DNA from: Treponema sp.
GTDB lineage: Bacteria > Spirochaetota > Spirochaetia > Treponematales > Treponemataceae
Reading direction: 5' to 3'
Length of the DNA: 20,440 nt
Assembly: GCA_016297805.1 (NCBI GenBank)
Contig: JAEDFX010000034.1
Span: 1 to 20,440 of the forward strand
The position numbers were made by a program, and so were the translations under genes. Below are positions 14,641-20,440 of this stretch, piece by piece (position 1 is the stretch's first letter; each line of letters begins with the position of its first letter). Below the pieces are notes generated by a model, which made no database searches, was not told the DNA's origin, and saw only the letters and a program-made list of their open reading frames with translations.

Positions 14641-15582
14641 TTATTTCTTAGACATCAAAACTTCATAGATTCGGTCAAATTCTTTGGCTGAATCAAATCC
14701 AATTACAATGGAACCCTTGTTTATATCACCTTTAAGGTTTACAGCACGGGTTCCAAAAATATTACGAAGCTCCTGCTCAAAATTAAGAACATCAGCATCT
14801 TTCTTATCAGCTTTCTTTTCTACTTTTTTAGCTGCGGCACGACTACCACCGTTATATTCATCAGCAAGAGCTTCAGCCTCACGAACCGAAAGACCATTTC
14901 CTACAATTTTTCCGAACATTACACGCATATCTGCATCATTTTTTACCATGAGCAAAGCACGAGCATGTCCTGAAGTAATCTGACCGGCAACAATAGCACG
15001 CTGAATATCTTCTGGTAATTTTAAAAGGCGGATTGCATTTGCAACTGTAGAACGATTTTTACCAACTCTTTTAGCAACCTCTTCCTGATTTAAATCACTC
15101 ATCTGGATAAGATTGTAATATGCAGTTGCTTCTTCAATAGGGTTCAGGTCGGCACGCTGAATATTTTCAATAAGTGCCATTTCAAGCTTCTGCTGTTCAT
15201 CAAATTTTCTAAGCTGAACAGGAACCTTTGTTAATCCTGCCATTCTTGAAGCACGAGTTCGGCGTTCACCAGCAATGATATAGAAACCACCGTCACCTGC
15301 ATCTTCAATAATAATTGGCTGAAGAATTCCATTTACCTTAATTGATTCGCAAAGTTCTTCCAGCTGTTTCTGATTAAATTCAACACGAGGCTGTTTTGGA
15401 TTAGGTTTAAGTAAAGCAGGATCAATCCAAAGACTTCCATCCTCTTTCTGTTCAATAGCTGCAGGTAGATTTGATTGTTTCACAGAAGAAGCAGCACCTG
15501 TAGAAATAGCAACTTCTTCAGAGGCAGCTGGATTATCACCTAAAAGTGCACCCAGACCTTTTCCTAATGCATTTCTAGCCAC
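14641..15582 (-). CDS. parB: Chromosome partition protein ParB
   Basis: A 313-residue CTP-dependent DNA clamp that loads at parS sites and works with ParA in chromosome segregation. The N-terminal LGKGLGALLG (residues 6-15) is the typical ParA-contact tail. NPKQPR (61-66), GERRTRA (105-111, CTP-binding) and ENIQR (139-143) mark the ParB/Srx domain; a helix-turn-helix (NQEEVAKRVGKNRSTVANAI, 165-184) contacts parS. A charged linker, rich in Lys and Ala, leads to the C-terminal dimer domain. The start is GTG, overlapping the parA stop by 8 nt. No full parS palindrome is visible in the window. Confidence 0.95.
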   Translation of the reverse strand: MARNALGKGLGALLGDNPAASEEVAISTGAASSVKQSNLPAAIEQKEDGSLWIDPALLKPNPKQPRVEFNQKQLEELCESIKVNGILQPIIIEDAGDGGFYIIAGERRTRASRMAGLTKVPVQLRKFDEQQKLEMALIENIQRADLNPIEEATAYYNLIQMSDLNQEEVAKRVGKNRSTVANAIRLLKLPEDIQRAIVAGQITSGHARALLMVKNDADMRVMFGKIVGNGLSVREAEALADEYNGGSRAAAKKVEKKADKKDADVLNFEQELRNIFGTRAVNLKGDINKGSIVIGFDSAKEFDRIYEVLMSKK

Positions 15583-16330
15583 GACGAATTACCTCTTCTG
15601 CTAATTTTTCATAACTACGTGCACCAACACAATCAGGATCATACTTACAAATTGGAAGTCCATGTGATGGAGCTTCTGAAAGTCTTACATTGCGTGGAAT
15701 AATTGTATTGAATACAACATCTTTAAAATATGATTTAACCTGCAATACTACATCCTGTGCAAGACGTGTACGTGCATCATACATTGTAAAGAAAATTCCA
15801 CCAATCTTAAGATTAGGATTAATACTTTTCTGAACCTTCTGAACTGTCTGAAGCAAAAGTGTAATACCTTCAAGAGCAAAATATTCACACTGCATTGGCA
15901 CAAGTACAGAATCTGCAGCTGCCAATCCATTTAAAGTTAAAATTCCAAGGGAAGGTGGACAGTCAATAAGAATAAAATCATATTTAGCTTTTAAAGGTTC
16001 AAGTGCATTTTTCAAATAGAATTCACGGTCTTCCTGATCTGCCAACTCAATTGCAACACCAGACAAGTCAATAGATGCACTGATTACATCAAGATTTTCT
16101 ACAGGTGTTTTTTTTACACAATCTTCAGGCTCAACCTGTCCAGCAAGCAGTTCATAAACTGTAGGTTTATCTTTTGTAGCACCTACACCACTAGACATAT
16201 TTCCCTGAGAGTCAAAATCTACAAGAAGAACCTTTTTTCCGGCAAGGGCAACATAAGCTCCAATATTAATAGCAGAAGTTGTCTTTCCAACTCCACCTTT
16301 CTGATTTACAAAAACAATACACTTTCCCAT
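15575..16330 (-). CDS. parA: Chromosome partition ATPase ParA (Soj-type)
   Basis: A 251-residue Walker-type ATPase that binds DNA when loaded with ATP and is released by ParB. The deviant Walker A KGGVGKTT is at residues 11-18, VDFDSQGN at 37-44 (Walker A-prime), and DFILIDCPPSLGILT is the Walker B region. There is no N-terminal DNA-binding extension, so this is the short chromosomal (Soj) type, not a P1-plasmid type. It overlaps parB and is divergent from the methyltransferase gene with a 48-nt gap. No strong Shine-Dalgarno is visible. Confidence 0.96.
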   Translation of the reverse strand: MGKCIVFVNQKGGVGKTTSAINIGAYVALAGKKVLLVDFDSQGNMSSGVGATKDKPTVYELLAGQVEPEDCVKKTPVENLDVISASIDLSGVAIELADQEDREFYLKNALEPLKAKYDFILIDCPPSLGILTLNGLAAADSVLVPMQCEYFALEGITLLLQTVQKVQKSINPNLKIGGIFFTMYDARTRLAQDVVLQVKSYFKDVVFNTIIPRNVRLSEAPSHGLPICKYDPDCVGARSYEKLAEEVIRRG

Positions 16331-16362
16331 AAAACAAAATGTACCATTTTTTCTGAAAATAG

Positions 16363-16368
16363 TATACT
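16363..16368 (+). promoter_or_regulatory. -10 element of the methyltransferase gene
   Basis: TATACT lies in the palindrome AGTATACT (16361-16368), 10 nt before the ATG at 16379, giving an expected leader of only a few bases. No convincing -35 box was found. The same palindrome occurs ahead of the LacI-type gene. Confidence 0.45.
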
Positions 16369-16378
16369 GTGAGATAGT

Positions 16379-17575
16379 ATGATTTTAAGCGCCACATTAT
16401 CAAAACCTTCTGCCAACGTTGAAGCAGAACTGGGAAAACCTTACGAAAAAATTAAGATTAAAATAGAGAACTCTTCGCAGGGAACTGGATACTTTGCAGA
16501 AATGTTCACAAAAACTCAGGTTTTTCATCAGCATTTTTCTGAGCAGGAACTGAATGATTTTCTTTCTAAACACGCTGGAGTTACTTTTAAAAACTGCGTA
16601 AAACGTACAGAAGCTGAAGAAATCACAATCATGGCTAATAAAAAGGGGAAGATTACAGAACTGGTTCACCCCATTCAACAAGCTCAGGGATCACAAGGAC
16701 AAGTGGGACAGAGTTCTTTGAAGATTTTGCCTCCTAAAAAGAAAAATTATCTTTTGCAGGAAGGTATACCTGTACCTTTTTTAGTGATGTTAGGAATTAT
16801 GACACCAGAAGGAAAGGTTGTTAGTTCTAAATACGACAAATTCCGCCAGATTAATAGATTTCTGGAATTTATTGATGATGTTCTACCTTCGGTTACTGAG
16901 CCTGTTGAAGTGCCTCATTCCGATACAAAACCACTTCACATTGCTGATTTTGGATGCGGAAAATCATATCTTACATTTGCTGTTCACTACTTTCTTACAG
17001 AAATAAAACATATTCCTTGTGAAATTGAAGGTCTGGATTTAAAAGAAGACGTAATAAAATACTGCAACGATATGGCAAAAAAGCTTAATCTGAAAGGATT
17101 GATTTTCCATACTGGAAACATTGCCGATTACAGCGGTGAAAAATCTCCTGATATTGTGATTACCCTCCACGCCTGCGACACCGCTACAGACTTTGCATTA
17201 AAATATGCAGTTGAAAAAGGTGCAAAGGCAATTTTAAGCGTACCATGCTGTCAGCACCAGATTAATCAGCAGCTGCAGGAACAGAAGGGACAGGTCTCGT
17301 CGATTCCAGAAGAATTTAAACCACTTTTGAAATGGGGAATAATCCGCGAAAAATTTTCTTCGCTGGTAACAGATGCTTTGCGAGGTGAATGGCTGGAATC
17401 TCAGGGCTACAAAGTACAAATGCTGGAATTTATTGATATGGAACACACGCCTAAAAATATTATGATTAGGGCGGTAAAAAATAAAATCACAAAACAGAAA
17501 ATTCAAGCCCTTCAACCAGCTCAAGAGCCAGAGTTATGTAGTAAACTTTCCCTGTCTCCAGAAATATGGAAATAG
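16379..17575 (+). CDS. Class I SAM-dependent methyltransferase (PF13679-like)
   Basis: A 398-residue protein. The C-terminal half is a Rossmann methyltransferase: motif I IADFGCGKSYL (188-198) binds SAM, an acidic residue at the end of strand 2 follows (GLDLKED, 218-224), then LHACDTATDFAL (263-274) and SVPCCQHQ (287-294). The LHACDxA...PCCQH pair is the hallmark of the Methyltransf_32 group, which includes predicted RNA methyltransferases. The N-terminal half has no recognised domain. The substrate is unknown, with rRNA or tRNA the best guess. There is no Shine-Dalgarno and the -10 box is 10 nt away, so the mRNA may be near-leaderless. It is convergent with the HAD gene, 1 nt apart. Confidence 0.87.
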   Translation: MILSATLSKPSANVEAELGKPYEKIKIKIENSSQGTGYFAEMFTKTQVFHQHFSEQELNDFLSKHAGVTFKNCVKRTEAEEITIMANKKGKITELVHPIQQAQGSQGQVGQSSLKILPPKKKNYLLQEGIPVPFLVMLGIMTPEGKVVSSKYDKFRQINRFLEFIDDVLPSVTEPVEVPHSDTKPLHIADFGCGKSYLTFAVHYFLTEIKHIPCEIEGLDLKEDVIKYCNDMAKKLNLKGLIFHTGNIADYSGEKSPDIVITLHACDTATDFALKYAVEKGAKAILSVPCCQHQINQQLQEQKGQVSSIPEEFKPLLKWGIIREKFSSLVTDALRGEWLESQGYKVQMLEFIDMEHTPKNIMIRAVKNKITKQKIQALQPAQEPELCSKLSLSPEIWK

Positions 17576-17576
17576 T

Positions 17577-18398
17577 TTAGAGAACGTTTTTCAAAAGAAA
17601 GTCTCCAATTCCTGACTCATTATTTGATTTTTCTGTTACAAAATCTGCAATGTTTTTGATGGCATCTAAACCATTGCACATGGCAACTCCGTAACCGCAC
17701 ATACGAATCATACTCTCGTCGTTCATGCTGTCTCCAAATGCCATAGTTGTTTTCTCGTCAATGCCAATATGGTGGGCAAGCCACTGAATTGCTTCTCCTT
17801 TACCGCAGTTTGGTGGAAGAATTTCCAGAAAATATGGTTTGCTTGTAAAAATTACTGCCCGTTCACCAAATTCTGCCCGCAGTTCATCCTGAAGCTTAAG
17901 CAATTTTTCTGGCTCTCCAGGAACCAGCATTTTTGTATATCCTTCTTTAAGACGTTCTTTATAATTTGAATCTTCAACGCCCTTCAATCCGCACAAATCT
18001 ACATCCAAACGGGTCCACTCATTGTATTCAGGATAATAAATTGTGCTTGGTGTATAAACTTCGCTGCAAAATCCATAACTCTCTGCAATTTCATTAGTTC
18101 TCTGAAGAATTTCTGGTTCTACTTTACGGCAGAAAATCTGCTGACGCTGATGCATATCAAAAATACTGCAGCCATTGATTGCCACAAGATAACGGCCTGC
18201 TTCAGTACCTGCAATATCAAGACGACGAACAAATGGTAAAATAGCATCTTCTGCACGGCCTGAACATAAAACTACATAAATTCCCCGTTTTGCACATTCC
18301 CGCAAGGCTTCTACATTTCCATCATCAATCTGACGGTTATCATTTAAAAGAGTATCATCTAAATCAAGGGCTATAAGTTTTACATCCAGTTTTGACAT
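17577..18398 (-). CDS. HAD-family phosphatase, Cof type
   Basis: A 273-residue cytoplasmic hydrolase, likely acting on sugar phosphates or similar small phosphates. The nucleophile motif is LDLDDTLL (Asp12, Asp14), motif II is LCSGR, motif III is the Lys in KGEAIQWL, and motif IV is GDSMNDESM. The large C2-type cap between motifs II and III is that of the Cof/YidA group. It is the last gene of the M29-VanY-HAD operon; its ATG overlaps the VanY stop (TAATG). Substrate unknown. The 1-nt gap to the convergent methyltransferase gene contains no terminator. Confidence 0.92.
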   Translation of the reverse strand: MSKLDVKLIALDLDDTLLNDNRQIDDGNVEALRECAKRGIYVVLCSGRAEDAILPFVRRLDIAGTEAGRYLVAINGCSIFDMHQRQQIFCRKVEPEILQRTNEIAESYGFCSEVYTPSTIYYPEYNEWTRLDVDLCGLKGVEDSNYKERLKEGYTKMLVPGEPEKLLKLQDELRAEFGERAVIFTSKPYFLEILPPNCGKGEAIQWLAHHIGIDEKTTMAFGDSMNDESMIRMCGYGVAMCNGLDAIKNIADFVTEKSNNESGIGDFLLKNVL

Positions 18399-19177
18399 TA
18401 CATATTCTCCCAGGCATCTATAAATTCAATCATAAACTGCTGAACATCGCTGAACCATTTCTGCTGAAATTTTACAGCTTCTACACCAACATAACGGAAG
18501 TGCCAGCATTCCCAACGATAGCCTGTAATATCTTCATATCCCTTAGGAAAACTCAGACTCCAGCCATATTTTGCAGCATTTTTGTAAACCCACTGACCTG
18601 CAGCAGTTTTATCAAAGGCATCATCAACAGGAGCAAAATCAAGAACCAGTCCCAGCTGATGCTGACTTGTTCCAGGTCTTGCACTTTCCCGTTCAGCTTC
18701 TTCAAGACCATCAACCTTTACCCAATAATCAAAAAGATTTTTCTGATAGTCGTAGGAACGATATGTTGAACTTACTGTAAGAGTAACTCCATCCTTTTTT
18801 GCTGCGGCGGCAAGAGTTTTAAGGGCTTCAAAAGCTTCGGGACGGAGACTGAGGTTATTTTTGTTGATGGCGTATAAATCATTCTTTACTAATGAAATAA
18901 GATTTTTTGGTTCGTAATCAGCACCAACCTTATGAGTTTTGTCTATCAGGAAAAAAGGACTTAAATCTGATGCTGAAAAATCTGCTTTTGTGGCAAGAAC
19001 TTTATGCAAATCTTCAAGAAATTCATTAGCATCTCCGTTGGGAATAGCAGCCTTACATCGTGGAGTCATGCTAACCAGAACCTTGTTCAATTTTTCAATC
19101 TCTGGATTCTGCTTTGGGGCAGCGAACAGAGAAAGACTACAGAATAAAACAAATACAATACCAAAAAATTTTTTCAT
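18398..19177 (-). CDS. VanY-type D-Ala-D-Ala carboxypeptidase, secreted
   Basis: A 259-residue peptidase of the M15B/VanY group that trims the terminal D-Ala of peptidoglycan peptides in the periplasm. It has a signal peptide (MKKFFGIVFVLFCSLSLFAA). The zinc-site motifs are SSTYRS (136-141), SQHQLGLVLD (171-180, ligands His173 and Asp180) and ECWHFRY (223-229, catalytic Glu223 and ligand His226). All key residues are present. There is no VanA/VanH/VanX neighbour, so this is probably a housekeeping wall enzyme, not a glycopeptide-resistance gene. Start and stop overlap both neighbours by TAATG. Confidence 0.92.
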   Translation of the reverse strand: MKKFFGIVFVLFCSLSLFAAPKQNPEIEKLNKVLVSMTPRCKAAIPNGDANEFLEDLHKVLATKADFSASDLSPFFLIDKTHKVGADYEPKNLISLVKNDLYAINKNNLSLRPEAFEALKTLAAAAKKDGVTLTVSSTYRSYDYQKNLFDYWVKVDGLEEAERESARPGTSQHQLGLVLDFAPVDDAFDKTAAGQWVYKNAAKYGWSLSFPKGYEDITGYRWECWHFRYVGVEAVKFQQKWFSDVQQFMIEFIDAWENM

Positions 19178-20334
19178 TAATTTAACCTCAATTCACCGTT
19201 TTCCAAAATTACACGGGATGTTCCGTCTTCATACATTAAAGTAATTGTTGGTTCACGAACAACTCCATCAAGATGAATTAAACTTGGAGCATCATTATCA
19301 TAATTTTCACCAATTGCAAAATGACAGGTATGGAAAGCTTTTTCGTCTTCCAGCATGTTTCCAGTAATTCTTGCGGCAGGGTTCAAACCGATTCCCAGTT
19401 CACCAATATTTCGGGCATTTTTTTTGTAAATTGCACCCTGACCTTCTGGAAGTTTCTTTTCCTTTTCATACTGCATTGCCCGAGTTTCGGCTTCTGTAAT
19501 AGTTTTTAAAAGACGTTTTGCTTCTGCAGCTCCTGTAATATCTGTTACATAACCTTTTTCAACTTTACATGTAATCGGAGTTTCCAAAATTGAATCTCCA
19601 TCGCTGAAGGTCATAGAGCCATCATAAACAATAATACCTTCACAGCCCTGACACTTCTGATTTTCAGCAACTTCGCTACCACCTACAACAGGACTGATAA
19701 AAACTTCACCTGCAGGAATATTTCCACCGCTTCCTGGTGTTGAAAAATCACCGTCATCAAACATCAGCTTACGGCCACCAACAGGAATAAGCAAATCTGT
19801 TCCTGCAGGAGCAGTTACTTTTACTGTAACAGCTCCTTTAAATAGTTCATCAAGTTTTTTACAACGAGTCTGCAGTTCATCGTAATCAATACCTGCAGTA
19901 CGATTCATCATGTCTACTGTAATTCCTGGAGTCCAGGCACCACGCATAACTTTTTTACCATCCATAAGATAGTCAAAAACATGGGTGTATTCCTGCCCTT
20001 CAAGCTTATAAGGTGTAGCAGTTGCATGAGGATCTTTTCCCAGCTTTATATTTGAAATTGAAAAACAAACCTCTGGAGCTGTTCCAATTGCAGCAAGGAC
20101 TTCTTCGTTTGCATTATCAAAGCTGGTTTTATCTGGCTGGAACATAAGTGTTGGAATTGCTCCTACGTCATTACTTGCAGAAAATAAATCCTGTGCAATT
20201 TCTGAAGTTGCTGGATTTGCAATAATCAGAACCCGTTCGCCTTTTTTTACCTTTACAACGTCTTCTACTACAACCTGTGCAGGAGTTCGTTCTTCCTTAT
20301 ATATATGTTTTTTTACAATTTCTTCTATGAGCAT
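19177..20334 (-). CDS. M29-family (thermophilic-type) aminopeptidase
   Basis: A 385-residue metalloenzyme expected to remove N-terminal residues from peptides. Family landmarks are GNIPAGEVFISP (metal-ligand Glu), NIGELGIGLNPAARITGNML, KAFHTCHFAIG and LIHLDGVV in the C-terminal half. The start at 20334 (MLIEEIVKKH) is chosen over the ATG 12 nt upstream, which lies inside the repeat; GGGAGG immediately precedes CTAT and this ATG. It is the first gene of a three-gene operon with VanY and HAD, linked by TAATG overlaps. The 101-nt repeat lies directly upstream, as for the M18 gene. Confidence 0.9.
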   Translation of the reverse strand: MLIEEIVKKHIYKEERTPAQVVVEDVVKVKKGERVLIIANPATSEIAQDLFSASNDVGAIPTLMFQPDKTSFDNANEEVLAAIGTAPEVCFSISNIKLGKDPHATATPYKLEGQEYTHVFDYLMDGKKVMRGAWTPGITVDMMNRTAGIDYDELQTRCKKLDELFKGAVTVKVTAPAGTDLLIPVGGRKLMFDDGDFSTPGSGGNIPAGEVFISPVVGGSEVAENQKCQGCEGIIVYDGSMTFSDGDSILETPITCKVEKGYVTDITGAAEAKRLLKTITEAETRAMQYEKEKKLPEGQGAIYKKNARNIGELGIGLNPAARITGNMLEDEKAFHTCHFAIGENYDNDAPSLIHLDGVVREPTITLMYEDGTSRVILENGELRLN

Positions 20335-20339
20335 ATAGC

Positions 20340-20440
20340 CTCCCATAAAAAGTCAAGAAGATTGTTTCAACAATCGATTGACTTATTACGCTGTTCCGTA
20401 ATGTAATGAGGAACAGCAGTTCAAGAATAAGTTTGCAACG
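20340..20440 (-). repeat. Multi-hairpin intergenic repeat, copy 2 (runs off the window)
   Basis: The reverse complement matches 13128-13229 over 101 nt, with one substitution (A to T, opposite 13183) and one missing A. The substitution adds a mismatch to the outer stem of hairpin 3 without a compensating change. The element continues beyond the right edge. Its inner end, ATGGGAGG, supplies the Shine-Dalgarno of the M29 gene. Confidence 0.9.

Noticed and set aside
15470..15490. TGTTTCAC inside parB, resembling half of a parS site
   Set aside because: The second half (AGAAGAAG) does not match GTGAAACA, so it is not a palindrome; no full parS was found in the window.
18398..19177. VanY as part of a glycopeptide-resistance cluster
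   Set aside because: No ligase, dehydrogenase, VanX or two-component genes are nearby; neighbours are an aminopeptidase and a HAD phosphatase.
20334..20346. Upstream ATG of the M29 aminopeptidase (MGGY extension)
   Set aside because: It lies within the repeat and includes the Shine-Dalgarno GGGAGG of the next in-frame ATG at 20334, which is the better start.
13128..20440. The inverted repeats as ends of a composite transposon
   Set aside because: The interval holds only housekeeping-type genes including parAB, with no transposase or integrase, and the repeats have multi-hairpin structure unlike insertion-sequence ends.

Overview
The window looks like ordinary chromosome from a low-GC spirochaete, most likely a host-associated Treponema. 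This rests on AT-rich codon use, the runs of FecR-domain and beta-barrel envelope proteins, and the fused ECF transporter; it is inference, not a database match. No transposase, phage gene, integrase or CRISPR array is visible.

Layout. (1) 1-1.8 kb, plus strand: the 3' end of a PHP-domain phosphoesterase gene, overlapping galK, then a cluster of hairpins including a strong two-way terminator. (2) 1.8-3.5 kb, minus strand: a sodium:glycine/alanine symporter gene behind a complete glycine riboswitch, with its own promoter, 5' ghost helix and leader terminator. (3) 3.5-3.85 kb: tRNA-Cys(GCA) on the minus strand with a near-consensus promoter and a terminator. Divergent from it, on the plus strand, is a promoter followed by two hairpin/T-run structures and no ORF, which may be a small RNA gene. 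(4) 3.85-12.0 kb, minus strand: one tightly packed nine-gene run. It reads, in transcription order, small secreted protein - beta-barrel - FecR-domain protein, then the same three gene types again, then a fused EcfA-EcfA-EcfT transporter, a Nudix hydrolase and a small membrane protein. (5) 12.05 kb, plus strand: a divergent LacI-family regulator, probably read from a leaderless mRNA. (6) 13.1-20.4 kb: an M18 aminopeptidase, convergent parA-parB, a divergent SAM methyltransferase, then a convergent minus-strand operon of M29 aminopeptidase, VanY-type carboxypeptidase and HAD phosphatase. A ~101-nt multi-hairpin repeat lies just upstream of both aminopeptidase genes in inverted orientation; the two copies differ by one substitution and one single-base gap.

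How the genes may work together. The duplicated cassette puts one outer-membrane barrel, one small secreted protein and one FecR-domain protein in each set, and the run continues into an inner-membrane energy-coupling module. An envelope uptake or envelope-organising function is a reasonable guess, with the LacI-type gene as candidate regulator, but the substrate is unknown and no ECF S component is present here. This duplicated cassette and the inverted repeat are the best candidates for something undescribed.
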